From NCBI GenBank assembly GCA_016169945.1, contig JADLSH010000196.1, forward strand, positions 124,001 to 188,000: a stretch of 64,000 nucleotides of DNA, read 5' to 3'. Origin of the DNA: Trachythela sp. YZ-2020. Taxonomy: Eukaryota > Cnidaria > Anthozoa > Malacalcyonacea > Clavulariidae. The translations under genes and the position numbers were made by a program. The notes under the pieces were generated by a model, which was given only the letters and a program-made list of their open reading frames with translations, was not told the DNA's origin and did not search any database. Position 1 is the stretch's first letter. Each line of letters starts with the position of its first letter. Positions 1 to 8,647 of the stretch are shown here, one piece after another.

Positions 1-62
1 AGGAGTTTTTTATTGAATGAGGCTTTTTTTGCACTGCCAGCGAAGGCGAGAATTTTTGTCAT
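1..62 (-). CDS. NAD(P)H-dependent FMN reductase family, N-terminal fragment cut by window edge
   Basis: An ATG at 62 on the minus strand opens a frame that stays open for 20 codons to the window edge. The visible residues (KILAFAGSAKKASFNKKL after Met-Thr) look like the start of NADPH-dependent FMN reductases of the flavodoxin-like fold: a first beta strand followed by a GSxRxxSxN-type loop that binds the FMN phosphate. It lies 54 bp downstream of the unknown gene at 117-620 and on the same strand, so it may be the last gene of the cydAB operon seen here. Only the first 20 residues can be judged. The family call is therefore an inference from one motif. Confidence 0.55.
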   Translation of the reverse strand, partial: MTKILAFAGSAKKASFNKKL

Positions 63-116
63 GATAGAGCTCTATTCTTATTTGATCGGGGTTTAGAGTT
101 TAGCATTAGTGCCAGG

Positions 117-620
117 TTAATGACTGGCTTGTGAACGTTCATGCTCCCATTTGTCGACCAGGTGTACGACTTTGCGAGCAGCCTGTTTCATAAACTCATG
201 GGCTAGATCAGGTTTCTTTTCCAACATGGCATCCCAGGCTTTTTGTACTTCTGCTCGTTCGATCCCTAACACAGCTTGATCACGTAGCATGTCATAGGCT
301 TTTTCAAGCGCCTGACTCATTGCCGAGATGGATTCTGGCTCCAGCTTCTGCTTGTTTAATACAATCAGGCAAGCGGCCAGAGGGGCTTGTTCAAAAACCT
401 CCGGTGTAGACATTTGTCCAAGCGCACCCCATTGGTATTGATAGAGATCAGACAGATCTCGCACCAAAGCCATTAACGCCAACATGGATGAGATGTCATT
501 AAACAAATCTGGATCACCGCGTGCGGCTGCAATATCTGCCGCCGCATGTAGTGAAGGGCCGATGATCGCCTGGTATTCTTCAGGCTTTAGATTCTCGATA
601 TTATCTTGAGTGTTTTTCAT
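117..620 (-). CDS. hypothetical protein downstream of cydB
   Basis: 167 residues, no signal peptide or membrane segment, mostly predicted helix, rather acidic in the middle and basic near the C-terminus. I do not recognise a family. The ATG at 620 lies 23 bp after the cydB stop on the same strand, so it is very likely co-transcribed with the cytochrome bd genes. That placement suggests a link to oxidase assembly or respiratory stress, but nothing in the sequence itself shows a function. Small cytoplasmic helical proteins of unknown role are common next to respiratory operons. Confidence 0.7.
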   Translation of the reverse strand: MKNTQDNIENLKPEEYQAIIGPSLHAAADIAAARGDPDLFNDISSMLALMALVRDLSDLYQYQWGALGQMSTPEVFEQAPLAACLIVLNKQKLEPESISAMSQALEKAYDMLRDQAVLGIERAEVQKAWDAMLEKKPDLAHEFMKQAARKVVHLVDKWEHERSQASH

Positions 621-643
621 GGGGCCGAAGTTTAATTCAGACC

Positions 644-1651
644 TTAGTGATAATCCAACTTGGTCGCCTTACCCCAAAAGATCCGGTAAGCAAAAATGGT
701 GTAACCAAGAATAGCCGGTAAGACGATCGCTGCACCGATTAAAATTATTTTAAGGGATTCTGGAGCCGCTGCGGCTTGCCAGATCGTAAGTTGATCAGGC
801 ACTACATAGGGATAAAAGCTGTAGGCCAGTCCTTGAAAAGATAGTACGAAGATGCATAGACAGCCGATAAAAGGCACCCAACAATAACTATCATTCTTGC
901 GGGGTAGATGATTCAGGAATTTGTAAATCGATACCAGTAGCGCAAGGGAGATCAGAGGTATGGGTGCGAGCACAATTATATTGGGCATAGTGAACCACTT
1001 GCTATAGATACGATCACTGATCAGTGGGTTCACAATGGATACTGCAAGAATACCTATACTAGTCAGAATCAAAGCATATTTCGCCCAACGGATTGCGCGT
1101 AGTTGCAAATCACCTTCGGTTTTCATAATCAACCAACTGGCCCCGATCAGGGTGTATGCGGCACTGACACAAACGGCACTTAATAGAGCAAAGAGGGTAG
1201 CGCCGAGGCTCTGATCAAAACCCACGATATAACGACCGAGCATATAACCCTGCGCCAGCGAAGCGAGTAAGGAACCTGCGTGAAATGTTTTATCCCAGAT
1301 GTTCTTATGATCAACATGGGCCTTGGCTCTAAAGTCGAAAGCCACACCGCGCATGATTAGCCCCGCCATTAGAAGGGCAACAGGCGTGTACAATTCTGTG
1401 AGAATCACGCCATGCGCCATCGGAAAAGCGACCAATAATAATCCAACACCTAACACCAGCCAGGTTTCGTTGGCATCCCAAAAAGGGCCGATGGAAGCGA
1501 TCATGCGATCCTTTTCTTCCGGACTGGCAAATTTGATCAGGATCCCAACACCCAGATCATAGCCATCCAAAATAGCGTAGATCAGGATTGAAAGACCCAT
1601 CAGGGCTATAAAGATAACGGCTAACCAGCTATCTGCATCTGTCTCTAACAT
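644..1651 (-). CDS. cydB: cytochrome bd-type quinol oxidase subunit II
   Basis: 335 residues with about eight or nine hydrophobic helices. The N-terminus carries the family signature around residues 15-40 (ILDGYDLGVGIL), and 'PFWDANETWLVLGVG' near residue 55-70 is the conserved CydB loop. CydB forms the membrane-bound quinol:O2 oxidoreductase with CydA, holding no haem itself in the CIO-type enzymes. Its ATG shares one base with the cydA stop (TGATG), so the two are translationally coupled. The length is slightly below the roughly 380 residues of the E. coli protein and typical of cyanide-insensitive (CioB) types. Confidence 0.95.
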   Translation of the reverse strand: MLETDADSWLAVIFIALMGLSILIYAILDGYDLGVGILIKFASPEEKDRMIASIGPFWDANETWLVLGVGLLLVAFPMAHGVILTELYTPVALLMAGLIMRGVAFDFRAKAHVDHKNIWDKTFHAGSLLASLAQGYMLGRYIVGFDQSLGATLFALLSAVCVSAAYTLIGASWLIMKTEGDLQLRAIRWAKYALILTSIGILAVSIVNPLISDRIYSKWFTMPNIIVLAPIPLISLALLVSIYKFLNHLPRKNDSYCWVPFIGCLCIFVLSFQGLAYSFYPYVVPDQLTIWQAAAAPESLKIILIGAAIVLPAILGYTIFAYRIFWGKATKLDYH

Positions 1652-3003
1652 CAGGCGACTCCTTTTTCTGTGGCAAGTAAACCATTTTCGACTGGCTCTG
1701 CTTCATCACCACTTGCTTTACGCGCCATAAAAAACAGGGTGGACACGTAGGCAATGGTCAGGACGACATAAAGCGAGAGATACATTATTAATGTGCCAGC
1801 TACCATCGATGAGCCTACATTGGAAACAGCATCCACTGTTTTCAAAACGCCATTAACCAGGAAAGGTTGCCGGCCGATTTCAGTCACATACCAGCCGGCG
1901 ACAGTGGCGAACCAGCCGGAAAAAGTCATCCCTACGAGGATTCTTTTGGTTAGATCAGAAAGCTCGCCTCGACGTTTAATTTGCCACAGTGACCACCAGG
2001 CCACAGAGAGCATCAACATTCCCACGCCGACCATAATTCGGAAAGCCCAAAACACAGGTGCAACAGGAGGATGTTCATTTTCGAATTGATCCAAGCCACG
2101 GATCTCGCCATTCCAGTCGTGCGTCAGGATAAAACTGGCCATTTTAGGTATGCCAATTTCAAAATGATTTTCTTTTGTCTCAGCATCGGGCAATGCAAAC
2201 AGTAGCAAAGGTGCACCACGCTCAGTTTCCCAGACGCCTTCAATAGCTGCGATCTTGGCCGGTTGGTATTTCATGGTGGTGAGACCGTGCATATCACCGA
2301 TCAGAATCTGCACGGGGATAAGTATGGCCGCGAGAACAATACTGGTGCGTAAGGCCGCGATCACATCGGGCGCGCGATCTGATTTAAGTAGTCGATAAGA
2401 AGAAATTCCCGCGATCAGGAATGATGCTGTTAAGCCAGAGGCAACCATCATATGGGCAAGTCGATAAGGCATGGATGGATTAAACATGATTGCTAACCAG
2501 TCTGTCGCGTGGGCCTGGCCATCAATCATGACGAAACCCACTGGTGTATGCATCCATGAATTGAGCACGATGATCCAGAAAGCCGATAAGCTTGTTCCCA
2601 ATGCCACCAGAAAGATCGCGAGTGTATGCACAAAGTTTGAGACGCGACCCATACCGAACAGCATGATCCCCAGAAAAGTGGCTTCCAGAAAAAAGGCTGA
2701 GAGTACTTCGAAAGCCAATAAGGGCCCGGCGATATTGCCTACCGTCTCCATAAAGCCCGGCCAGTTAGTACCGAATTGGAATGACATAGTAATACCACTC
2801 ACCACACCCAGTGCGAAGGTTAGCGCGAAGACCTTGACCCAGAATTTATAGGCTTCCAACCACTTTTGGTCACCTGTCTTGTTAAAGCGTGTTTTAAAAA
2901 AGAACAGGATCCAGACCAACGCGAGGGAAATGGTTGGAAAGAGAATATGGAACGTAATATTCGAAGCGAACTGAATACGAGATAGAATAAGGGCGTCTAA
3001 CAT
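1651..3003 (-). CDS. cydA: cytochrome bd-type quinol oxidase subunit I, short Q-loop (CioA-like)
   Basis: 450 residues. His19 in the first helix (SNITFHILFPT) is the expected haem b595 ligand, and a second His near residue 185 (RLAHMMVASG) fits the b558 ligand. The acidic pair in FEVLSAFFLEATFLG is the conserved proton-path region. The quinol-binding loop between about residues 240 and 320 is short, as in cyanide-insensitive oxidases rather than E. coli CydA. The subunit oxidises quinol and reduces O2 in the inner membrane. It lies 76 bp downstream of a GbsR/MarR-type regulator on the same strand, so the regulator probably controls it. No CydX-like peptide was found directly after cydB. Confidence 0.95.
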   Translation of the reverse strand: MLDALILSRIQFASNITFHILFPTISLALVWILFFFKTRFNKTGDQKWLEAYKFWVKVFALTFALGVVSGITMSFQFGTNWPGFMETVGNIAGPLLAFEVLSAFFLEATFLGIMLFGMGRVSNFVHTLAIFLVALGTSLSAFWIIVLNSWMHTPVGFVMIDGQAHATDWLAIMFNPSMPYRLAHMMVASGLTASFLIAGISSYRLLKSDRAPDVIAALRTSIVLAAILIPVQILIGDMHGLTTMKYQPAKIAAIEGVWETERGAPLLLFALPDAETKENHFEIGIPKMASFILTHDWNGEIRGLDQFENEHPPVAPVFWAFRIMVGVGMLMLSVAWWSLWQIKRRGELSDLTKRILVGMTFSGWFATVAGWYVTEIGRQPFLVNGVLKTVDAVSNVGSSMVAGTLIMYLSLYVVLTIAYVSTLFFMARKASGDEAEPVENGLLATEKGVA

Positions 3004-3078
3004 GGTTTTGTCTACTTAAGGCTTACATATGGCCTATTTAATGGAGGTTTATAGTTTCCTTGATGGTTGTATGTGAGA

Positions 3079-3651
3079 TTATTTTTTTTCTTTCTTTTGG
3101 CTACCGCGACGAATGGCTGAGAGTTTATCTTTGAGATCGAGCAATCTTGGAACAGCACTGCCGATTTTCAGTAAACGGCGTATATCGGTGGGAGAGAGAC
3201 GTTGCAGATCTTTCGACCAGTTTGAGACTTCATCCATCAATTCATACATTTCCTGCATTCGATCGTGAGCATGTTGTTCAGCCTCGGTATGGGAGGCTTT
3301 GATCAGCGAGTCTCGAAGCAGTGTCAGGGTAGGGTCCAGTTCTCGTTTGCGACGCTCTTCCATCAGCGTTAAAGCAATCTCGATAATATCTTCAGGAGTG
3401 GAGAAGTAGTCTCTTCGATCACCTGGCAGGTGTTGTTGCTTCACCAGATTCCAGGCCTGTAGCTCTTTCAAGCCCATGCTGACGTTAGAGCGAGACAAGC
3501 CGAGTTTTTCTGTAATTTGCTCTGCGTTAAGTGGTTCATCGCTTAAATAAAGCACAGCATAGATTTGTCCAACAGTACGATTAATACCCCAGTGACTGCC
3601 CATTTCACCGAAATGGAGGACGAAGGATTGAGTATGTTCTGGCAGATTCAT
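3079..3651 (-). CDS. GbsR/MarR-type transcriptional regulator
   Basis: 190 residues with a winged helix-turn-helix at about 25-90 (LNAEQITEKLGLSRSNVSMG, then the wing GDRRDYF), followed by a long charged helical region. This arrangement, including the N-terminal GEMGSHWGINRTVGQIYA, is typical of the GbsR branch of MarR-like regulators. It is the first gene of the minus-strand run regulator-cydA-cydB-unknown. A perfect 24-bp palindrome sits 11 bp upstream of its start and overlaps the predicted -10 box. Autorepression with control of the oxidase genes behind it is the simplest reading. The signal sensed is unknown. Confidence 0.88.
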   Translation of the reverse strand: MNLPEHTQSFVLHFGEMGSHWGINRTVGQIYAVLYLSDEPLNAEQITEKLGLSRSNVSMGLKELQAWNLVKQQHLPGDRRDYFSTPEDIIEIALTLMEERRKRELDPTLTLLRDSLIKASHTEAEQHAHDRMQEMYELMDEVSNWSKDLQRLSPTDIRRLLKIGSAVPRLLDLKDKLSAIRRGSQKKEKK

Positions 3652-3661
3652 TATGTTCTCG

Positions 3662-3685
3662 TAATTTCAGTAATTACTGAAATTA
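3662..3685. promoter_or_regulatory. perfect 24-bp palindromic operator
   Basis: Each half is 12 bases (TAATTTCAGTAA and its exact complement), with no spacer and no mismatch. The site lies between the -10 box and the start codon of the GbsR/MarR-type gene, so a bound dimer would block that promoter. No second copy is visible before cydA. Confidence 0.85.
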
Positions 3686-3709
3686 TAGTAATAGTAGAAT
3701 TTATTGCAA
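3682..3709 (-). promoter_or_regulatory. sigma-70-type promoter of the regulator-cydAB operon
   Basis: Read on the minus strand: -35 TTGCAA at 3704-3709, a 16-bp spacer, and a consensus -10 TATAAT at 3682-3687. The -10 overlaps the edge of the palindrome at 3662-3685. The remaining 280 bp up to 3993 hold no other feature that I can support. Confidence 0.7.
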
Positions 3710-3993
3710 GTTTTTCTGTAAGTTGAGTGCTTTCTAAGAGAAGGGCGATGTGTTTCTACAGCCAGTGAAGATTGTCTAGTGACTAAGTTTGAACGCTTCA
3801 ACAGACTGAATATTCGATCTGACTGTCATTGTTTTCAAAACCAAAGCATAATTGCGGCTACACACTTATTCACGATTGTTTAGAAGTGCTTAAGCCAAAA
3901 AACAGCGACAAATAATCGCATGCAAAGCAAATAACTCTCAAAAATAAAACAGACCCATATAAACCGTCTAAACGATACAAACCAAACAAATTT

Positions 3994-5412
3994 ATGAACC
4001 AAGCCGCTACCGCCACCACACAGTCTCGTTTCTCAATACGCGCCATCGTCTTTCCATTAGGCCTGCTATTACTTTTTTTCGCGTTGTCATTTTCATCACG
4101 GGTACAGGCGAATGAGACTTTAAAACTGACATTTTGGACGATCTCAGCGGGATTTTTAGCCTGGTATCTGATCATGTTATTTAACATGGCCAGGAATCAA
4201 TACGAGGCAGGGATTAAGGTGGTGCTGGTCAAGGCGCATTATGTGCAGTTGCTGATGCACCTCAGTATTTTTATTTATTGGGGAATGTATTGGCCGCAGG
4301 TATACGATCAAGCTGTGCTGATTTTTGCGCAGTTGGTTTTCGTGAATTTGATCGATGTATTGATTAAGTGGACACGTGGTCAGCAATGGGTGTTAGGGTT
4401 TGGGCGCTTCCCGATTATTTTTAGTACTAACTTGTTTTTGTGGTTCCGTGATGACTGGTTCTATTATCAGTTCATCATGATCACCTTTGGCGTATTAGCC
4501 AAGGAGATATTTACCTGGACGCGGGATAATCGCAAAGTCCATATCTTCAACCCCTCAGCAATTTCTCTGGCTGTGGCATCAACCATCCTGATCATGACCA
4601 ATAATACCGACATTAGTTGGGGGCCTGCGATTTCCAATACACTGGGCTTGCCACCTTATATGTACATCCTGATTTTTATGACGGGATTGGTGGTGCAGTA
4701 TTTATTTCATGTCACGCTCGTTACGGTAGCAACCGCGATCACGTTATTGGTCGCCGGTGCGTTCTATTATCAAGCTACAGGTGTTTACTTCTTCTTTACC
4801 TCTGATATTCCCATTGCTGTTTTCCTTGGTCTGCACTTGCTGGTGACAGATCCGGTCACGTCACCTAAAAACAATACCGGGAAAATCTTATTCGGTATTT
4901 TTTACGCGTTGAGCGTGATGCTGTTGTTCGAAGTATTAGAATTGTTTGGCGCACCTACTTTCTTCGATAAATTGCTCTCTGTACCCTTTTTAAATGCATC
5001 CGTCATTTTGCTGGATCGCATTGGTCGCAAAATAGATTTCAGCAGCATGTTTAGCTCTTTGAAATCATGGAGTCCGTACAAGCTTAATTTAGTACATATG
5101 TTGATCTGGATAGCGATCTTCGTGGGCTGGTATGCATCGGGTCATGTCACCAAGCATCCTGGAAAGGAATACGCCTTCTGGGATAAATCCTGTCAGGAAG
5201 ATTTACGTCATGCTTGTAAAAACCTGTTCGACTTAACATCGCTGGAATGTGAAAAGAGCAACCCTGTTGCCTGTGCACAACTAGGGGTTTTATATCGTAG
5301 AGGGCAGGGAACAGAAGCAGATCAAACTAAGGCCTTTGAGATGGTGGATAAATCATGCTCATTAGGGATGGAACAAGCTTGTGATCGGCTTGAGGAGTTC
5401 CGGCTGAAATAA
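3994..5412 (+). CDS. RnfD/NqrB-like membrane protein fused to a Sel1-type repeat
   Basis: 472 residues. About ten hydrophobic helices fill residues 15-385. Two stretches match RnfD/NqrB-type redox subunits: FNPSAISLAVAS near 190 and TDPVTSPKNNTGK near 285. The last 90 residues are soluble and Cys-rich, with a Sel1-like unit (NPVACAQLGVLYRRGQG, then KAFEMVDKSCSLGMEQACDRL). Classical RnfD and NqrB carry covalent FMN on a Thr; I do not see that motif clearly, so a redox role is uncertain. The gene stands alone between a promoter region and a convergent DUF1330 gene, with no other rnf or nqr genes nearby. The ATG at 3994 has no good ribosome-binding site, so a later start is possible. Confidence 0.75.
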   Translation: MNQAATATTQSRFSIRAIVFPLGLLLLFFALSFSSRVQANETLKLTFWTISAGFLAWYLIMLFNMARNQYEAGIKVVLVKAHYVQLLMHLSIFIYWGMYWPQVYDQAVLIFAQLVFVNLIDVLIKWTRGQQWVLGFGRFPIIFSTNLFLWFRDDWFYYQFIMITFGVLAKEIFTWTRDNRKVHIFNPSAISLAVASTILIMTNNTDISWGPAISNTLGLPPYMYILIFMTGLVVQYLFHVTLVTVATAITLLVAGAFYYQATGVYFFFTSDIPIAVFLGLHLLVTDPVTSPKNNTGKILFGIFYALSVMLLFEVLELFGAPTFFDKLLSVPFLNASVILLDRIGRKIDFSSMFSSLKSWSPYKLNLVHMLIWIAIFVGWYASGHVTKHPGKEYAFWDKSCQEDLRHACKNLFDLTSLECEKSNPVACAQLGVLYRRGQGTEADQTKAFEMVDKSCSLGMEQACDRLEEFRLK

Positions 5413-5469
5413 AGCCCGGCGCTCTTGATTGTCTGACAGCCACCTCTTGTTCTCAATTTTACTATCGGC

Positions 5470-5760
5470 TTAGAAACAACCCTCAGTCAAAATTAGTTTG
5501 CTGGTAGTTGTATTGTGTCGGATTGCGAATAGTGATTGTGCCTCTGGGTCGCTGAGAAATTCTTTTGCTTTTGTGGTTGATGGGAATTCAAGCACCACCA
5601 CTCTCTCAGGGCACCAATCACCCTCCATTAGTTCGGGCTCAGTACCTTGGACAATATACCTGCCACCGTGTTCTTTTATAAATTCAGGAATTTTCTCAAT
5701 GTATTCTTTGAAGCTGTCAAAATCATTAATTGAAAAATCCAGTATAAGATACCCTTTCAT
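5470..5760 (-). CDS. DUF1330 family protein
   Basis: 96 residues forming a single small ferredoxin-like (dimeric alpha-beta barrel) domain. The pattern KGYLILDFSINDFDSFKEY, then GGRYIVQG, then ERVVVLEFPSTTKAKEFLSDPE is the DUF1330 signature. Its biochemical role is unknown; relatives resemble small antibiotic-monooxygenase-like folds. AGGA lies about nine bases before the ATG. It is followed, 35 bp before the next stop, by the DUF938 methyltransferase gene reading towards it on the same strand, so the two may be co-transcribed. Confidence 0.85.
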   Translation of the reverse strand: MKGYLILDFSINDFDSFKEYIEKIPEFIKEHGGRYIVQGTEPELMEGDWCPERVVVLEFPSTTKAKEFLSDPEAQSLFAIRHNTTTSKLILTEGCF

Positions 5761-5794
5761 TTCAACTTATCCTTCATTGGAAACCCTCAATCAC

Positions 5795-6397
5795 CTAATC
5801 CGGTTCACCTTTCTGAAAAACCAGACACATATTATTCGCCGGCATCGCCACTTCTGCGATCAGCTCAATATTATTATTGATACCAAGTGCCACCAGATCT
5901 TCCACATGGCGGATGGCGCTTAAAGGATTACGTTGCTTTAGCCATACATCAAACTGGGCATTACTCTCACTCGTGTACAAGCCGTCTTTGTTATAAGGCC
6001 CATAGCTACAGAATCTCGCGTTGGTTTGCAGGTATTTACCCAGCCGGGCAAAAAATACTTCAACTTCTGGCCAGCTCATAATATGCAGGCTATTGGCAGT
6101 AAAGACCGCTTCAAGTTGTTGATAAGGCCAGGGGTCGTCGCGTACATCCAGTTTAACCGGAGGCTTGATATTACTGAGATCAGCTTCAGCCATCCATTGT
6201 TGAATACTACCCAGATCATCTGTTTGATCAGTCGGGTGCCAGGTAAGATGTGGTAACTGTTCGGCAAAATAAGTGGCATGTTGCCCCGTTCCACTACCAA
6301 CCTCTATCAGTTCGCAAGGATAGTGAAACACGCGTTGTAGTACTTCCAGAATCGGTAACTTATTATTTTCGCAGGATTGAGAAAAAGGCTTTTCCAT
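5795..6397 (-). CDS. DUF938 family SAM-dependent methyltransferase-like protein
   Basis: About 200 residues from the ATG at 6397; an upstream start at 6460 is possible, but the family begins with the KPFSQSCENNKLPILEVL motif seen directly after Met22 of the longer frame. The SAM-binding loop is LIEVGSGTGQHATYF, followed by an acidic end-of-strand and LTWHPTDQ. ANSLHIMSWPEVE and YGPYNKDG are conserved DUF938 blocks. The substrate is unknown. The downstream neighbour on the same strand is a DUF1330 gene. Confidence 0.88.
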   Translation of the reverse strand: MEKPFSQSCENNKLPILEVLQRVFHYPCELIEVGSGTGQHATYFAEQLPHLTWHPTDQTDDLGSIQQWMAEADLSNIKPPVKLDVRDDPWPYQQLEAVFTANSLHIMSWPEVEVFFARLGKYLQTNARFCSYGPYNKDGLYTSESNAQFDVWLKQRNPLSAIRHVEDLVALGINNNIELIAEVAMPANNMCLVFQKGEPD

Positions 6398-6508
6398 GGT
6401 TGTATCATTATAATAATTCAAAGAGAGTAATATGCCTGTGTTTACGGAAAATGTCCTCAAAAATTATGTAATTTAATCCTTATGAGAAATATGACTTCGT
6501 TTTTCACC

Positions 6509-6529
6509 TCCCCCTTTGGCAAAGGGGGA
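6509..6529. repeat. short intergenic palindrome
   Basis: A 10-bp C-rich arm (TCCCCCTTTG) pairs perfectly with the following complement around a single central G. It sits between two divergently read genes and lacks a T-run, so it is unlikely to be a terminator. Similar C5T3 palindromes occur as dispersed intergenic repeats in many bacteria. Confidence 0.6.
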
Positions 6530-6578
6530 ATGAGGGGGATTTGTTTGATCAGGAAAAGAGGTAACTTTAAGAGAGTCC

Positions 6579-7727
6579 ATGATAATAAAGCTGATCAATA
6601 ACATTTCTGAAGTCTCTCGTGATCAATGGAATCAGCTGTTGGATGATGGTTATCCATTTCTACGTCACGAATTCCTGGCTGCTCTGGAGAATAGCGGATC
6701 AGTCAGTGAACACAGCGGCTGGTGGCCTCGGCATTGTCTTGTCTATGATAATGAGGGCGCCAAAAAAACGCTCATCGCAGCCATGCCACTCTATGAAAAA
6801 AATCATTCCCAAGGTGAATATGTGTTTGATCATGATTGGGCACATGCCTACCGGCAGCATGGACTTAAATACTATCCAAAGTGGTTAACCTCTATTCCGT
6901 TTACGCCTTGCGAAGGGAACCGACTATTGTTGAAGCAAGGAGCTGGCCGAACCGAAGTCTACAGCGCGATCGTCGATTATCTCCAGGAAAAAGCAGAGGA
7001 AGAGTGTATTTCCTCCTGGCATTGCCTGTTTCCTGGCAAAGAAGAAATAGACATTCTAAAAGAGAATAAACTCAGTATCAGAGAAGGTGTGCAGTTCAGG
7101 TGGTCTAATAAAGGTTATGGTGACTTTGATGATTTCCTCTCCACCTTCAGTTCTAAAAAAAGAAAGAATTTACGTCGAGAACGTCGCTGGGTGACAGAGC
7201 AAAATATTGAATTGATCCATCTTCCAGGATCAGAAGTCACAGAAGAACACTGGCAGACATTTTTTAAGTTTTATCAAATGACGTATTTGAAAAGAAGAAT
7301 GTCGCCTTATCTGGATATCAGCTTTTTCCGCGAATTGAGCGAGACGATGCCCGATCAGCTATTGCTGATTATGGCCGTGAAAGATGACACGTATGTCGGC
7401 GCTGCACTAAGCTTGATCGGTGGTGATACACTTTATGGCCGCTATTGGGGCTGTTATGACGAATACCACAGCCTGCACTTTGAAGCCTGTTATTATCAGG
7501 GCCTGGAATATTGTATTGCTCACAAGCTAAAACGATTCGATTCCGGCGCACAGGGTGAGCATAAAATTAGCCGAGGTTTCGAACCTGTCACAACCTACTC
7601 AGCTCATTGGCTTAAAGATTCGAAATTTTCCGCGGCAATTGATAATTATCTCTATCGGGAAGCGCAAGCGATGCAGCGTTATAAAAAAAACGCAGCTAAT
7701 CTGCTCCCGTTTAAAGTAAAGGACTAA
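6579..7727 (+). CDS. FemAB-like GNAT-fold protein (PF04339 type, formerly DUF482)
   Basis: 382 residues, cytoplasmic. The N-terminal PFLRHEFLAALENSGSVSEHSGWWPRHCLV, quoted here in part as PFLRHEFLAALE and GWWPRHCLV, is the typical opening of the FemAB_like family. Later blocks include TPCEGNRLL, SKKRKNLRRERR and GRYWGCYDEYHSLHFEACYYQGLEYCI, then FDSGAQGEHKISRGFEP near the end. Members have two GNAT-like halves and are thought to transfer acyl or aminoacyl groups. The substrate is not known. No partner gene is evident: both neighbours are methyltransferases read towards it. Confidence 0.88.
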   Translation: MIIKLINNISEVSRDQWNQLLDDGYPFLRHEFLAALENSGSVSEHSGWWPRHCLVYDNEGAKKTLIAAMPLYEKNHSQGEYVFDHDWAHAYRQHGLKYYPKWLTSIPFTPCEGNRLLLKQGAGRTEVYSAIVDYLQEKAEEECISSWHCLFPGKEEIDILKENKLSIREGVQFRWSNKGYGDFDDFLSTFSSKKRKNLRRERRWVTEQNIELIHLPGSEVTEEHWQTFFKFYQMTYLKRRMSPYLDISFFRELSETMPDQLLLIMAVKDDTYVGAALSLIGGDTLYGRYWGCYDEYHSLHFEACYYQGLEYCIAHKLKRFDSGAQGEHKISRGFEPVTTYSAHWLKDSKFSAAIDNYLYREAQAMQRYKKNAANLLPFKVKD

Positions 7728-7738
7728 CCTTTAATTTC

Positions 7739-8497
7739 TCAGGGTTTAATTCTTATGATGAGCGTCATAGGCCAGCTGATAGTTAGTTTTTCACATCCAT
7801 TCTTTATTTTCATGGTCCATAAATTTGAAAGCTGCTGATAGATCTTATCTAATTCAGACGAGCCATTTTCATCTTTATATCTTTTTGTCGCAGACCAGGT
7901 ATCGAGATAACCCAATAGCTGTTCAAGATTCCATAAGGCTTTCATCTCAAATGAAGGAGGAATAACTTCCTTATAGGGGAATGTAATGTTTGAATATCCC
8001 TGTTCGACGAGCAGTCTTTCTTGCGGCCAATAATCTTCCAGTATTGATCCGTAAAGATATTGAATCACCTCGTCAATTTCATTACTGATATGCATTAAAT
8101 TATAGGTCCAGACCGCTAGAACACCCTTTGGATTAAGCACACGATTGACTTCCATAAAAAAATCTTCAATATCGAACCAATGTAGTGCTTGCGCTACGGT
8201 GATCAAATCAACGGATTGTGAATCAATAGTTGTCTTTTCGGCTGGTACGACGGAGAAATTAATCCCTTTTATATTCTTTGCAGTTTCGACCTGAGCAGAG
8301 CTGGCATCTGTAGCAATAACCGTTGAAAAATAATTTGAAAGCCCCTTCGCTGCTTGCCCCGTACCCGTTGCGCAATCCCATGCGATCTTGTTTTGAGGAC
8401 AAATTGAAGCAAGATAAGTAAAGAGATCTGCCGGGTATTCTGGACGATATTGCCCATATTCAGGTGATTGATCAGAGAAGTGATCCTTAAACTTCAT
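7739..8497 (-). CDS. class I SAM-dependent methyltransferase
   Basis: 252 residues. Motif I is WDCATGTGQAAKGL near residue 40, motif II VIATDASSAQV, and the post-motif block SVDLITVAQALHWFD near 110 is typical of the Methyltransf_11 group related to trans-aconitate-type enzymes. Acts on a small molecule in the cytoplasm if the family trend holds; the substrate cannot be read from sequence. It is convergent with the FemAB-like gene (11 bp apart). The C-terminal end (after about residue 225) looks less conserved and may be frayed. Confidence 0.88.
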   Translation of the reverse strand: MKFKDHFSDQSPEYGQYRPEYPADLFTYLASICPQNKIAWDCATGTGQAAKGLSNYFSTVIATDASSAQVETAKNIKGINFSVVPAEKTTIDSQSVDLITVAQALHWFDIEDFFMEVNRVLNPKGVLAVWTYNLMHISNEIDEVIQYLYGSILEDYWPQERLLVEQGYSNITFPYKEVIPPSFEMKALWNLEQLLGYLDTWSATKRYKDENGSSELDKIYQQLSNLWTMKIKNGCEKLTISWPMTLIIRIKP

Positions 8498-8647
8498 CTG
8501 TCAGAATTTTCCGTAAGAAATTTGTCATAAAAAGTCAGCCAAAAATAAGATATATTAAAAACATAATATGACTGAACCTATTCGGCAAGTTAGTAGTCCA
8601 TAATAGTTAAAATCATCTAACTAGAACTCATCCTAAAGGTATCAATC

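Noticed and set aside
5498..5923. Plus-strand frame opposite the DUF1330 gene
   Set aside because: It is the antisense reading of two real genes.
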